Shown one piece after another: positions 1 through 9,082 of a stretch of DNA of 64,000 nucleotides. The notes under the pieces were generated by a model that saw only the letters and a list, made by a program, of their open reading frames with translations, had not been told where the DNA came from and ran no database searches. The position numbers and the translations under genes were made by a program. Source of the DNA: Arachnia propionica (GTDB taxonomy: Bacteria; Actinomycetota; Actinomycetes; Propionibacteriales; Propionibacteriaceae); the NCBI RefSeq assembly GCF_003932785.1, contig NZ_RQYT01000011.1, positions 18,263 to 82,262 of the forward strand, given 5' to 3'. Positions within the stretch are counted from its first letter, which is position 1. Each line of letters begins with the position of its first letter.

Positions 1-405
1 GGCACTCAGGGACAGCTCCGCCGGCACGTCCACGGCTCGGGTGGCCGCCATCATCTCCTTGACGGGCAAACCCACCCACAGAGCATCGGGACCGCCCTCG
101 ACCACGGGAACATCGACCGGCTGTTGCTCCGCGTTGTCCGCGATGGGGGCGTCGATGAGGTTGAGCGCCACGCGTTCGTAGATGATGCCCGTGGCCCTGG
201 CGGACAGCCCGAGCGAGACGACGTGGGTGGGACGCCACTGCTCCATCAGCTCGTTGACCCGTTGCCGAAGGTTCCGGAACTCAACGGGCAACACCACCCC
301 CGGGTGGGTGTCGGCGAGTCGCTCGACGAGCTGTTCGGAAGGATTGGTGTCGTCGCCCCCGAACGGTTCGAAGCCGGTGACGAGTACCCGTGCGGTCGTG
401 GTCAT
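1..405 (-). CDS. pcp: Pyrrolidone-carboxylate peptidase (partial, 3' end outside window)
   Basis: This gene would encode a C15-family cysteine peptidase that removes N-terminal pyroglutamate from peptides in the cytoplasm. Only the first 135 residues are present; the frame runs off the left edge without a stop. The N-terminus reads MTTTARVLVTGFEPFGGDDT, and the family hallmark VTGFEPFGG sits at residues 9-17. A second conserved stretch, HVVSLGLSARATGI, follows at about residues 61-74. The catalytic Glu region is expected nearby, while the catalytic Cys and His would lie beyond the edge. The ATG start is supported by an AGGAGG ribosome binding site (CCTCCT at 417-422 on the plus strand). It is divergent from the sirtuin gene across 77 bp. 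The family call is firm; completeness cannot be judged. Confidence 0.9.
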   Translation of the reverse strand, partial: MTTTARVLVTGFEPFGGDDTNPSEQLVERLADTHPGVVLPVEFRNLRQRVNELMEQWRPTHVVSLGLSARATGIIYERVALNLIDAPIADNAEQQPVDVPVVEGGPDALWVGLPVKEMMAATRAVDVPAELSLSA

Positions 406-482
406 GGTGTCGTGTTCCTCCTGCTGCCGGTTCGGCAGCACAGTCTGGCACGAAGTGTTGCGGCGAGTGCAAGGATGGGGGA

Positions 483-1262
483 ATGAACGAGCCTCACTCC
501 TTCGTCCCCGAGGCCCTCGTGGAGCGGGCCGGGGCGGCCCGGCGCGTCCTGGTCCTGACCGGCGCGGGCATGTCCGCCGAGTCGGGGGTGCCCACCTTCC
601 GCGACGAGTCGGCGGGCCTGTGGGCACGCTGGTCGCCCGAGGCGATGGCCACCGAGCAGGGGTGGCGGGCCGACCCCGAGCTGGTGTGGGCCTGGTACCT
701 GTGGCGGATCGGCATCGTCGCCGGGACCCGCCCCAACGCGGGACACCGTGCCCTGGGCCGGTGGCAGCACAGCGGGTCCCTCGAGCGGCTGGACATCGTC
801 ACCCAGAACATCGACGACCTGCACGAACGTGGCGGCGCCGAGGTGCTGGCCCACCTGCACGGGCGACTCGACCGGTTCCACTGCCTCGACTGCGGATCCC
901 CCGGTCAGCCGGACCTCTCCCCCGCCGGGTCCGAGCCCGTCCTCAGGCATCCCCCCTCGCCGTGTCCCCGGTGTGGCGGGGATCTCCGGCCCAGCATCGT
1001 GTTCTTCGGTGAGGCCCTCGACCCCGTCGACATCGACAACGCCGTGGCGGCGGCGCAGAGCGCGGACCTGACCCTCGTGGTCGGTACCTCCTCCATCGTG
1101 TACCCGGCCGCGGCGCTCCCGGGGGTGGCACGACGCAGCGGTTCCTTCGTCGTGGAGATCAATCCCCACCCGACCGATCTGGACTGCGACCTGCACTGGG
1201 CCACCACGGCGGCCGTCGGGCTTCCGGCCCTCGTGGCGGCCTTGGGCCCCGATCAGGCCTGA
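483..1262 (+). CDS. cobB: NAD-dependent protein deacylase, sirtuin (Sir2/CobB type)
   Basis: This 259-residue protein should remove acyl groups from protein lysines using NAD+, giving O-acyl-ADP-ribose and nicotinamide. The NAD-binding motif GAGMSAESGVPTFRD is at about residues 27-41, TQNIDDLHERGG near 107-118 and the catalytic His in HLHGRL soon after. Four zinc cysteines occur as CLDC and CPRC. In the substrate region the Y-x-x-R pair (YLWR, about residue 75) that marks class III sirtuins is present, so desuccinylation or demalonylation is as likely as deacetylation. I chose the ATG at 483, behind GGGGGA; an upstream in-frame ATG at 390 would add 31 unconserved residues. Its stop overlaps the convergent hisH stop by 10 bp. 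Confidence 0.93.
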   Translation: MNEPHSFVPEALVERAGAARRVLVLTGAGMSAESGVPTFRDESAGLWARWSPEAMATEQGWRADPELVWAWYLWRIGIVAGTRPNAGHRALGRWQHSGSLERLDIVTQNIDDLHERGGAEVLAHLHGRLDRFHCLDCGSPGQPDLSPAGSEPVLRHPPSPCPRCGGDLRPSIVFFGEALDPVDIDNAVAAAQSADLTLVVGTSSIVYPAAALPGVARRSGSFVVEINPHPTDLDCDLHWATTAAVGLPALVAALGPDQA

Positions 1263-1858
1263 GCCACCCAGTTCCGCAGCAGGAGCGCCCCGGCCTGCCC
1301 GGACTTCTCGGGATGGAACTGGGTGGAGGAGACGTTGCCCCGCTCCACGGCCGCGACGAAGCCCCCGTCGTGATCGGCGGTGCTGACGAGGGCGTCCCGC
1401 GGCGGCGTGAGGCAGGCGTAGCTGTGGACGAAGTAGAACCGCTGTCCGTCGAGCCCCGCGAACAGGCGGCTGTCGTGGGGCGCCGTCACCGTGTTCCATC
1501 CCATGTGCGGCAGCCTGCGGGCGGGAAGGCGCTCCACCTCGCCGTCCCACACCCCGATGCCCTCCACCCGGATACCGTGCTCCGTGCCTGCGTCGAAGAG
1601 CACCTGATGCCCCACGCAGATTCCCAGCAGGGGCCGCCCTGAGCCGACCCAGTCGCGGACGAGCGCCTCCCCGTCGGCGGAACGCAACCCGGCCATGCAG
1701 GCCGCGAAGGCCCCCACCCCGGGGACGACGAGCCCGGCGCACGCCTCGAGCTCCGCACGCGAGGAGGACTGAACCACCTCGGCCCCCGCCGCCTTCAGGG
1801 CGCGACGCACTGAGTGCAGGTTGCCCGACCCGTGGTCGAGCAACCCGATCCTGGTCAG
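1253..1858 (-). CDS. hisH: Imidazole glycerol phosphate synthase, glutaminase subunit HisH
   Basis: HisH is the class I glutamine amidotransferase that supplies ammonia to HisF in histidine biosynthesis. The 201-residue protein shows [14 protein letters not shown] at the N-terminus, the nucleophile Cys in [12 protein letters not shown] and the catalytic His/Glu pair in QFHPEKSG. The start is unusual: no ATG, GTG or TTG lies at the expected position. The only initiator-like codon in register with family N-termini ([12 protein letters not shown]) is CTG at 1858-1856, which overlaps the hisB stop as CTGA. The nearest in-frame ATG (1999) would add 47 residues inside hisB. It is the last gene of the operon; hisA and hisF, its usual partners, are not adjacent and must lie elsewhere. 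Confidence 0.93.
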   Translation of the reverse strand: MTRIGLLDHGSGNLHSVRRALKAAGAEVVQSSSRAELEACAGLVVPGVGAFAACMAGLRSADGEALVRDWVGSGRPLLGICVGHQVLFDAGTEHGIRVEGIGVWDGEVERLPARRLPHMGWNTVTAPHDSRLFAGLDGQRFYFVHSYACLTPPRDALVSTADHDGGFVAAVERGNVSSTQFHPEKSGQAGALLLRNWVAQA

Positions 1859-2463
1859 AGCGCACCCTTCGTCGAGGGGATGTCCGTGACGCGGGGATCG
1901 ATGGCGATCGCATCCCTCAGCGCCCGGGCGAGGGCCTTGAACTCCGCCTCCACGATGTGGTGGGGGTCGCGTCCGGCCAGCAGCCGCAGATGGATGCACA
2001 GCCCGGCGTTGAGGGCGAGCGATTCGACGACGTGGTAGGTCATGGAACCGGCATAGGGCACGCCGCTGCCGCCGATGCGGGCCAGGACCTGGCTGTCCGG
2101 CTCACCGGAGCACACCGCGTAGGGTCGTCCCGCCACATCCACGACGCAGTGCGCGAGGGCCTCGTCGAGGGGCACCGTGGCGTCGGCGTAGCGGCGGATG
2201 CCGACCTTGTCGCCGAGGGCCTGCCGCAGGGCCTGACCCAGCACGATGGCGGTGTCCTCGACGACGTGGTGCCCGTCGATGTGGACATCCCCCTCGGCGG
2301 CGATCTCCATGTCGATGAGGGAGTGCTTGGACAGCGCGGTGAGCATGTGGTCGTAGAACCCCACACCCGTGGAGATCGTGGAACGACCCTGCCCGTCGAG
2401 GTTGACGGTGACCGTGATGCGGGACTCGCTGGTCGTCCGGGTGCAGGTCGCGGTGCGGCTCAT
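1855..2463 (-). CDS. hisB: Imidazoleglycerol-phosphate dehydratase HisB
   Basis: HisB dehydrates imidazole glycerol phosphate to imidazole acetol phosphate, the step before HisC. The 202-residue monofunctional form (no phosphatase domain) has the metal-binding repeats typical of the family: GFYDHML near residue 35, [13 protein letters not shown] near 60-73 and [18 protein letters not shown] near 168-185. The ATG overlaps the hisC stop by 4 bp (ATGA), so translation is probably coupled. A conserved manganese-binding HHxxE motif occurs twice, as expected for the internal duplication of this fold. Nothing is missing or truncated. Confidence 0.97.
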   Translation of the reverse strand: MSRTATCTRTTSESRITVTVNLDGQGRSTISTGVGFYDHMLTALSKHSLIDMEIAAEGDVHIDGHHVVEDTAIVLGQALRQALGDKVGIRRYADATVPLDEALAHCVVDVAGRPYAVCSGEPDSQVLARIGGSGVPYAGSMTYHVVESLALNAGLCIHLRLLAGRDPHHIVEAEFKALARALRDAIAIDPRVTDIPSTKGAL

Positions 2464-3539
2464 GACTGTGGTCCTTCCGGGTGGAGGCTGACGAGGGCGT
2501 CACGGAGCGCGGCCATCTCCTCGGCCGTCCCCGCCGAGGCGCGGAGGAACCCGTCGGGACCGGTCTCCCGGATGAGGACCCCCTGGTCGAGGAGCCCCTG
2601 CCAGACGGCGTGTCGATCCCGGAACCGTCCGAAGAGCACGAAGTTCGCATCGGAGGGGACCACCTCATAGCCGCGTTGGCCGAGCCAGACCTGGAACTCC
2701 CGCGCCTGCCGTCCCAGTTCGGCCACCCCCGCGAGCAGCTCGTCCCGGTGCGCCAGGGCGACCCGGGCCAGGACCTGCGTCTGGAGGCTGAGGTGGTAGG
2801 GCAACCGCACGATCCGGCACGCGTCCACGATCTCCGTGCCCGCCGCCAGGTATCCGACCCGCCCCCCGGCCATCGCGAAGGCCTTGCTCATGGTCCTGGC
2901 CACCACGAGGTTGACGTGGTGGTCGAGGAGGGAGACGCTGCTCGGTTGGGTCGAGAACTCCTGGTACGCCTCGTCCACGACGACGACCGCCTCCGTCTGG
3001 CGGCACACCTCGTCGATCACCGCCGGGGGTACGGAGGTCCCCGTCGGGTTGTTGGGCGTGGTGATGATGACCACGCTGGGCCGGTGCCGCTCGATCCCCT
3101 CCAGCACGAGCGGGGCATCCACTGTGTGGTCGGGATGTCGGGCCTCGGTGACGTAACGGGTGCACGTGTTGCGGGCGTACTCCGGGTACATCGAGTACGT
3201 CGGCGTGAACGTGAGGACGTTGCGACCGGGACCTCCGAAGGCGGTCAGGAGCTGGGTCATGACCTCATTGGACCCGTTTGCCACCCAGATGTTCTCCGAC
3301 CGGAGTCCGTGCCCGAGATACCCGGCCAGGTCCTCCCTCAACCCGAGCGCCTCCCGATCGGGGTACCTGTTGAGCCGGCCAGTTGCCTCGTGAATGGCCT
3401 CGGCGAAGGCCCGTCTGAGGGCCTCGGAGGGACTGTGGGGGTTCTCGTTGACGTTGAGCACCACCCTGGCGTCCAGTTGCGGGGCCCCGTACGGCTCCTG
3501 ACCGACCAGGTCCTCCCGCAACGGCAGGCCGGCCCTCAC
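2460..3539 (-). CDS. hisC: Histidinol-phosphate aminotransferase HisC
   Basis: HisC is a PLP-dependent class II aminotransferase converting imidazole acetol phosphate and glutamate to histidinol phosphate. The 359-residue protein contains [11 protein letters not shown] near the N-terminus, NRYPD, the TPNNPTG motif, DEAYQEF, and the PLP lysine in [17 protein letters not shown]. The GTG start at 3539 overlaps the hisD stop as GTGA and has GGAGG a few bases upstream. This frame stays open far upstream within hisD, but that extension is a shadow of hisD. It lies between hisD and hisB in a compact operon. A role in the transamination of other aromatic substrates is possible in the family but is not indicated here. 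Confidence 0.97.
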   Translation of the reverse strand: MRAGLPLREDLVGQEPYGAPQLDARVVLNVNENPHSPSEALRRAFAEAIHEATGRLNRYPDREALGLREDLAGYLGHGLRSENIWVANGSNEVMTQLLTAFGGPGRNVLTFTPTYSMYPEYARNTCTRYVTEARHPDHTVDAPLVLEGIERHRPSVVIITTPNNPTGTSVPPAVIDEVCRQTEAVVVVDEAYQEFSTQPSSVSLLDHHVNLVVARTMSKAFAMAGGRVGYLAAGTEIVDACRIVRLPYHLSLQTQVLARVALAHRDELLAGVAELGRQAREFQVWLGQRGYEVVPSDANFVLFGRFRDRHAVWQGLLDQGVLIRETGPDGFLRASAGTAEEMAALRDALVSLHPEGPQS

Positions 3540-4837
3540 GGCCGCCTCCGGACGCTGATGGCGTTCGCGTGGCCAGGCAGGTCCTCGGCCAGGGCGAAAC
3601 GCTCGACCCCATCGGCGATCTCCAGCAGGGCCGCCTCGGAGTAGTGGATGACATGGACGGTACGCATGAACGAGCGCACACTCAGCCCGGAGCTGTGGCA
3701 GGCGCAGCCCGCGGTCGGCAGCACGTGCGTGGAGCCCGCCGAGTAGTCGCCGAGGCTCACCGGGGAATGGGGACCGACGAAGATCGCCCCCGCATTGCGG
3801 ATCCGTGCCGCGACCTCGGCGGCGGCCCGGGTGTGGATCTCCAGGTGCTCGGCCGCGTAGGCGTCGGCAACGGCGATCCCCTGCTCGAGATCCCGCACCA
3901 GGAGCACCGCCGACTGCTCCCCGGTCAGGGCCGTCCGGATGCGCTCCGCGTGCCTCGCCGTCGCCACCTGGGCCTCGACCTCCCGCTGCACGGCGGCCGC
4001 CAGGTCCCTCGAGTCGGTGATGAGCACGGAGGCGGCCATCGGGTCGTGCTCCGCCTGGGAGATGAGGTCGGCGGCGATGAAGCGCGGGTCCGCCTGGTCG
4101 TCGGCGAGGATCGCGATCTCCGTCGGGCCGGCCTCGGAGTCGATGCCGACGATCCCCCTGAGAAGGCGCTTGGCCGCGACGACGTGGATGTTGCCGGGGC
4201 CCGTGACCATGGCGACGGGAGCGCACAGCCCCTCCACCCCGAGCGCGAACATCGCGATGGCCTGGGCCCCGCCGATGGCGTGGACCTCGGTCACCCCCAG
4301 CATGTGGCACAGGGCGAGGATGTTGGGATGGGGCCAGCCGCCGTGATCGGCCTGGGGCGGGGAGGCCACCGCGATCTCCGTCACACCCGCGACCTGGGCG
4401 GGGACGACGTTCATGATGACGCTGGAAGCCAGCGGCGCCAGACCACCGGGAACGTAGAGCCCGACACGGTCCACGGGGATGTTTCGCAGCCCGACCTCGG
4501 CGCCCTTCGCCAGGACGGCCGGCCTGGGGTCAGGGTCCAGTTCCAGGGTGGTGGCCACCTCACGCCGCCGCCGGATCGCCTCCTCGAAGGCCGATCGCAG
4601 CTGAGGATCGAGTTCGGCCTCGGCACGCTGCAGCACCTCGGCCGGGACCCGGAACGAGGGGGGTACCACGCGGTCGAACCGACGCGAGTACTCCTCAAGC
4701 GCCTCGACGCCTCGGGTCCGCACGTCGTCGACGATGCCTCGCACCGCCTCCATGGCGCGGCTGACATCCATGGGCGACCTCGGGATGAGCCGCCGGTGGT
4801 CGCCTCGCTCGGCGGTCAGGTCAACGGTTCGCAACAC
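3536..4837 (-). CDS. hisD: Histidinol dehydrogenase HisD
   Basis: HisD oxidises L-histidinol to histidine in two NAD-dependent steps and needs zinc. The 433-residue protein has the family blocks [20 protein letters not shown], the [13 protein letters not shown] stretch, [32 protein letters not shown] and, near the C-terminus, [13 protein letters not shown]. All are in the usual order and the length is normal. Three closely spaced start codons exist (GTG 4843, GTG 4837, TTG 4834). I prefer 4837 because it gives the family-like MLRTVDL and lies 8 nt behind a TAGACT box, although 4843 directly follows the upstream stop codon. It is the first his gene of the operon and follows dnaE and a membrane protein. 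Confidence 0.96.
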   Translation of the reverse strand: MLRTVDLTAERGDHRRLIPRSPMDVSRAMEAVRGIVDDVRTRGVEALEEYSRRFDRVVPPSFRVPAEVLQRAEAELDPQLRSAFEEAIRRRREVATTLELDPDPRPAVLAKGAEVGLRNIPVDRVGLYVPGGLAPLASSVIMNVVPAQVAGVTEIAVASPPQADHGGWPHPNILALCHMLGVTEVHAIGGAQAIAMFALGVEGLCAPVAMVTGPGNIHVVAAKRLLRGIVGIDSEAGPTEIAILADDQADPRFIAADLISQAEHDPMAASVLITDSRDLAAAVQREVEAQVATARHAERIRTALTGEQSAVLLVRDLEQGIAVADAYAAEHLEIHTRAAAEVAARIRNAGAIFVGPHSPVSLGDYSAGSTHVLPTAGCACHSSGLSVRSFMRTVHVIHYSEAALLEIADGVERFALAEDLPGHANAISVRRRP

Positions 4838-4843
4838 GACCAC

Positions 4844-5401
4844 TCAGTCTACCGTCGCGATACGCCGGGCTTCCGGGGCCGATCGGCTTGTGGACGGGTT
4901 CTCCGGCCAGAAGGCCGCGAAGAACATCACCGGGGTGATGGCGCCGAAGGGCCCCACCAGCAAGGCAGCCAGGGAGTGCAGGGCCAGGTCGATCGGGACC
5001 CGGTCCCCGGCCACGGCTGTGGCGAGCCGTTGATCGAAGTCGTCCGGGGAGAACAACATGCCGAGCTGCCAGATCACCAGGGCAGCCGCGAAACCGCCGA
5101 GGATGGCCTGGACACACACCAGCCAGCCGGTGTCCCTGAACTTCACCCAGGCGACCACCCCGGTCAAGAGCCCGCACAGAGCGGCGAGCCCCACGTAGAG
5201 GGCGTCGGAGGAGAACACGTCGGCCTGCCCCCGCTCGCTGAGGTAGGCGCCGAGTTCCTCGGTGACCACATAACTCGGCCGATGCGCGAACACGGCCCAG
5301 GCTCCGGCCGCCAGGGCGGAGATCCCGAGCACGAAGACCGTGAACCAGAGGGCCGACCACGTCCATGCGGGTCGGGCCCGGGTCGGTAGGGACTCACTCA
5401 T
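4844..5401 (-). CDS. Integral membrane protein of unknown function, between dnaE and hisD
   Basis: This 185-residue protein has about four predicted membrane segments: WTWSALWFTVFVLGISALAA near residue 15, DALYVGLAALCGLLTGVVAWV near 67, WLVCVQAILGGFAAALVIWQLG near 93, and a C-terminal segment with GPFGAITPVMFFAAFW. The ATG at 5401 lies one base after the dnaE stop, and the gene ends immediately before hisD, so it is co-transcribed with both. A small DUF-type membrane protein upstream of hisD is common in actinobacteria, but I cannot name the family with confidence. No catalytic motif is visible. A link to replication or histidine synthesis is inferred only from position. Confidence 0.75.
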   Translation of the reverse strand: MSESLPTRARPAWTWSALWFTVFVLGISALAAGAWAVFAHRPSYVVTEELGAYLSERGQADVFSSDALYVGLAALCGLLTGVVAWVKFRDTGWLVCVQAILGGFAAALVIWQLGMLFSPDDFDQRLATAVAGDRVPIDLALHSLAALLVGPFGAITPVMFFAAFWPENPSTSRSAPEARRIATVD

Positions 5402-5402
5402 C

Positions 5403-8400
5403 TCAGCTCCCCTTCCCGAAACTGACCGCGCTCGGACCCAGCAGTGCCTTGAGATCGGCGAACAGCGGGGAACTCGGCGCCACCTTGAAGCCGTCCCCCA
5501 ACCGGAAGGTCGTGTGGCTGCTGCCGGAACGCAACTGGAGATGCACCTCGGCACTGCCCGGGTGACCGGACAGCACCTGTTTGAGGTTGGTGACCACGCC
5601 CGGGGTGCAGCGTACCGAGGCCAGCGTCAGCACGACAGGACCCACCCCTCCCTCCGCGTTCACCTGGGGGGCGTGGACGTCCGCGGCACGCATCCGGACC
5701 CGGTCCTCGGAGTCCTCGACGGTGCCACGCACCGCCACGATGGTGTCAGGGGCGAGACAGTGGGCGACCGCATCGTAGACCCGGGGGAACACCGTGACCT
5801 CGATGGCGGCGTCGAGGTCCTCGAGGGTGATGATGGCGTAGAAGGCGCCGGACTTGTTGACCTTGCGGTTGACGTGGGTGATGAGCCCGCAGACGGTGGT
5901 CTCCCCCCGGGCACCCCCCTCGCCGAACAGCGAACCGATGGAATGCTTGCCGTGCTGGAGCAGCACGTGTTCCAGACCGTTGAGTGGGTGATCGGACACG
6001 TAGAGCCCCAGCATCTCCCGCTCGAAGGCGAGCTTGGTGCGCTTGTCCCACTCGGGAAGATCGGGTACCGCCTTGAGGTCAACCCCGCCCGAACTCTCCC
6101 CCTCCAGACCGCCGAAGAGGTCGAACTGTCCGTTCTCCTCGTTCTTCTTCAGGTCGATGACCGAGTCCACCGCCTCCTCGTAGATCTCCATGAGGGAGCG
6201 TCGGGTGTGGCCGAGCTCGTCGAAAGCACCGGCCTTGATGAGCGACTCGATGACCCGCTTGTTGCACATGAGCAGCGGCGCCTTGTCGAGGAAGTCGTTG
6301 AAGTCCCTCGCCGGACCGACCTCGGCACGCTCCGTCGTCCAGGCCGACACCACCTTGTCGCCGACGTTGCGCACCGCACCCAGACCGAAGCGGATGTCCT
6401 TGCCGACCGGGGTGAAGGCGATCTCGGACGAGTTGACGTCCGGGGGCAGCACGTTGATCCCCATGTGACGGCACTCGGCGAGGTACCCGGCGGACTTGTC
6501 CTTGTCGTCGCGCACCGACTGAAGCAGGGCGGCCATGTACTCGGTGGGATGGTTCGCCTTGAGGTAGGCGGTCCAGTACGAGACCACACCGTAGGCGGCG
6601 GAGTGCGCCTTGTTGAACGCGTAGTCGGAGAAGGGCAGCAGGATGTTCCACAGCACGTCGATGGGCTCCTGGTGGAACCCCCGTTCCTTCATGCCGTTGC
6701 TGAACCGCTCGTAGTGGGCGTCCAGCTCCGCCTTCTTCTTCTTGCCCATGGCGCGGCGGAGCATGTCGGCGCCACCCAGCGTGTACCCGGCCAGCTGCTG
6801 GGCGATGGCCATCACCTGCTCCTGGTAGACGATCAGGCCGTAGGTCTCCCCAAGGATCGGCTCCAGGGCCTCCGCGAGCTCCGGATGGATGGGTTCGACC
6901 TCCTCGCGACCCGTCTTGCGTCTGGCGTACTTGTTGTGCGAGTCGGCACCCATCGGGCCGGGGCGGTACAGCGCGCCGACGGCGGAGATGTCGTCGAAGC
7001 AGTCGGGCTGCATGGAACGCAGCAGCGCCCGCATGGGGCCGCCATCGAGCTGGAACACCCCGAGTGTGTCGCCGCGTTGCAGCAGTTCATAGGTGGCGGG
7101 GTCCGTCAGCGGCAGATCCTCCAGCACCACGTCGATGCCCTTGTTGATCTTGATGTTGCGCACCGCGTCGTCGATGACGGTGAGGTTCCGCAACCCCAGG
7201 AAGTCCATCTTGATCAGACCGAGGGACTCACATCCGGGGTAGTCGAACTGGGTGATGATCGCCCCGTCGGACTCCCGTTTCATGACGGGGATGACGTCCT
7301 GGAGCGGGGTGCTCGACATGATGACCCCGGCGGCGTGGACCCCCCACTGGCGTTTCAGCCCCTCGATGCCCTTGGCCGCCTCGACGACGGTGCGCACGTC
7401 AGGGTCGGAGTTGTACAGGTCCCGGAACTCCGAGCCCTCGGCGTACCGCTTGTGCTCCTCGTTGAAGAGGTCCGGCAGGGCCACGCCCTTGCCCATCACG
7501 TCGGCGGGCATGGCCTTGGTGATCTTCTCCCCCACCGCGTAGGGCATGTCGAGGACCCGGGAGGCGTCCTTGACCGCAGCCTTGGCCTTGATGGAGCCGT
7601 AGGTGACGATCTGGGCGACCTTGTCGGAGCCGTACTTGCGGGTGACGTACTGGATGACCTCCCCGCGACGACGATCGTCGAAGTCGATGTCGAAGTCCGG
7701 CATGGAGACCCGTTCCGGGTTGAGGAAGCGCTCGAAGAGCAGGCCGTGCTCGATGGGGTCGAGGTCGGTGATCCTCAGGGCGTAGGCGCACATCGATCCG
7801 GCACCGGAGCCACGCCCCGGCCCCACCCGGATGCCGTTGTCCTTGGCCCAGTTGATGAAGTCGGCGACGACGAGGAAGTAACCGGTGAACCCCATCTTCG
7901 CGATGATCCCCGACTCGAAGGCGGCCCGCTCCACCACCTCGTCCGGGATCCCGTCCGGGTAGCGCTCGTGCAGGCCACGGTCCACCTCCTTGTGGAACCA
8001 GGAGTCCTCGTCCTCCCCGTCGGGGCAGTCGAAGCGGGGCATGAACGTGCCCATGCCCTCCTCGAAGGCCGTTTCGATGCGTTCCGCGATGGCGAGGGTG
8101 TTGTCGCAGGCCTCCGGGAGTTCGCTGAAGAGTGCCCGCATCTCCTCGGGGCTCTTGAGGTAGTAGCCGGAGCCGTCGAACTTGAACCGGTCCGTCTGGG
8201 CCTTCCGGGAGCCGGCCGACACGCACAGCAGGGTGTCGTGGGCGTCGGCGTCGTGGGCGTGGACGTAGTGCAGGTCGTTCGTGGCCACCAGCGGGAGCTT
8301 GAGTTCCTTGGCCAACCGCAGCAGGTCCTGCCTGACCCGGTTCTCGATCTCCAGACCGTGGTCCATGAGTTCCACGTAGAAGTTCCCCGCCCCGAAGATG

Positions 8401-8930
8401 TCCCGGAACTCGGCCGCCGCCGCGAGCGCGTTGTCGTACTGCCCGAGCCTGAGGAAGGTCTGGACCTCGCCCGAGGGGCAGCCGGTCGTCGCGATGAGCC
8501 CCTTGCCATAGTCGTTGAGGAGTTCCCGGTCGGCCCGTGGCTTGTAGAAGAACCCCTCCAGCGAACTCCGCGAGCTCAGCCTGAACAGGTTGTGCATGGC
8601 GGCCTGGTCGGAGGCCCACATCGTCATGTGGGTGTAGGCGCCCTTGGAGGCGACGTCGTCGCCCGTGCCGTCGCCGAACTGGACCCGTTTGCGTTCCGAC
8701 CGGTGGGTGCGCGGGGTGAGGTACGCCTCGAGCCCGATGATCGGTTTGACGTCGTAGTTCTTCGAGGCCTTGTAGAACTCGTAGGCGCCGAAGAGATTGC
8801 CGTGGTCGGTCATGGCGAGGGCGGGCATCCCCATGCGTTCGGCTCCGGCGAACAGGTCGTGGATCCGGGCCGCCCCGTCGAGCATCGAGAACTCCGTGTG
8901 ACAGTGCAGGTGCACGAACGAATCCGCCAC
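5403..8930 (-). CDS. dnaE: DNA polymerase III alpha subunit DnaE (PHP domain intact)
   Basis: This is the replicative polymerase catalytic subunit, 1175 residues, of the DnaE1 type. The N-terminal PHP domain keeps the metal-ligand pattern (HLHCH at 7-11, D18, H43 in MTDHGN, E68, H101, a Cys in TTGCPSGE, and NDLHY). That suggests an active intrinsic proofreading exonuclease, as shown for mycobacterial DnaE1. The palm domain has GPGRGSGAGS and the catalytic aspartates in MPDFDIDFDD. The helix-hairpin-helix, OB-fold and C-terminal regions follow. The GTG start is preceded by AGAGGAGTT. It heads a minus-strand run into the membrane protein and his genes. The histidine kinase gene is divergent, 152 bp away. 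Confidence 0.98.
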   Translation of the reverse strand: MADSFVHLHCHTEFSMLDGAARIHDLFAGAERMGMPALAMTDHGNLFGAYEFYKASKNYDVKPIIGLEAYLTPRTHRSERKRVQFGDGTGDDVASKGAYTHMTMWASDQAAMHNLFRLSSRSSLEGFFYKPRADRELLNDYGKGLIATTGCPSGEVQTFLRLGQYDNALAAAAEFRDIFGAGNFYVELMDHGLEIENRVRQDLLRLAKELKLPLVATNDLHYVHAHDADAHDTLLCVSAGSRKAQTDRFKFDGSGYYLKSPEEMRALFSELPEACDNTLAIAERIETAFEEGMGTFMPRFDCPDGEDEDSWFHKEVDRGLHERYPDGIPDEVVERAAFESGIIAKMGFTGYFLVVADFINWAKDNGIRVGPGRGSGAGSMCAYALRITDLDPIEHGLLFERFLNPERVSMPDFDIDFDDRRRGEVIQYVTRKYGSDKVAQIVTYGSIKAKAAVKDASRVLDMPYAVGEKITKAMPADVMGKGVALPDLFNEEHKRYAEGSEFRDLYNSDPDVRTVVEAAKGIEGLKRQWGVHAAGVIMSSTPLQDVIPVMKRESDGAIITQFDYPGCESLGLIKMDFLGLRNLTVIDDAVRNIKINKGIDVVLEDLPLTDPATYELLQRGDTLGVFQLDGGPMRALLRSMQPDCFDDISAVGALYRPGPMGADSHNKYARRKTGREEVEPIHPELAEALEPILGETYGLIVYQEQVMAIAQQLAGYTLGGADMLRRAMGKKKKAELDAHYERFSNGMKERGFHQEPIDVLWNILLPFSDYAFNKAHSAAYGVVSYWTAYLKANHPTEYMAALLQSVRDDKDKSAGYLAECRHMGINVLPPDVNSSEIAFTPVGKDIRFGLGAVRNVGDKVVSAWTTERAEVGPARDFNDFLDKAPLLMCNKRVIESLIKAGAFDELGHTRRSLMEIYEEAVDSVIDLKKNEENGQFDLFGGLEGESSGGVDLKAVPDLPEWDKRTKLAFEREMLGLYVSDHPLNGLEHVLLQHGKHSIGSLFGEGGARGETTVCGLITHVNRKVNKSGAFYAIITLEDLDAAIEVTVFPRVYDAVAHCLAPDTIVAVRGTVEDSEDRVRMRAADVHAPQVNAEGGVGPVVLTLASVRCTPGVVTNLKQVLSGHPGSAEVHLQLRSGSSHTTFRLGDGFKVAPSSPLFADLKALLGPSAVSFGKGS

Positions 8931-9082
8931 GCCAACTCCTCTTCCATCGGCCGGTGCCCAACCCTACCCCTCCCGCCCCGTTTTGCCGTCAGGCATGCTG
9001 GTCGGTGTTCGGGGTGGCCCGAACATCACAGACACCAGCCAGCGGGATGGTCCCCGGTGGCTCGAAGGAGAAGGCTTGACCC

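Noticed and set aside
402..1913. Long minus-strand open frame across the sirtuin and hisH genes
   Set aside because: It is Arg/Gly/Ala-rich with no family motif and lies antisense or out of frame to two well supported genes; long spurious frames are expected at this GC content.
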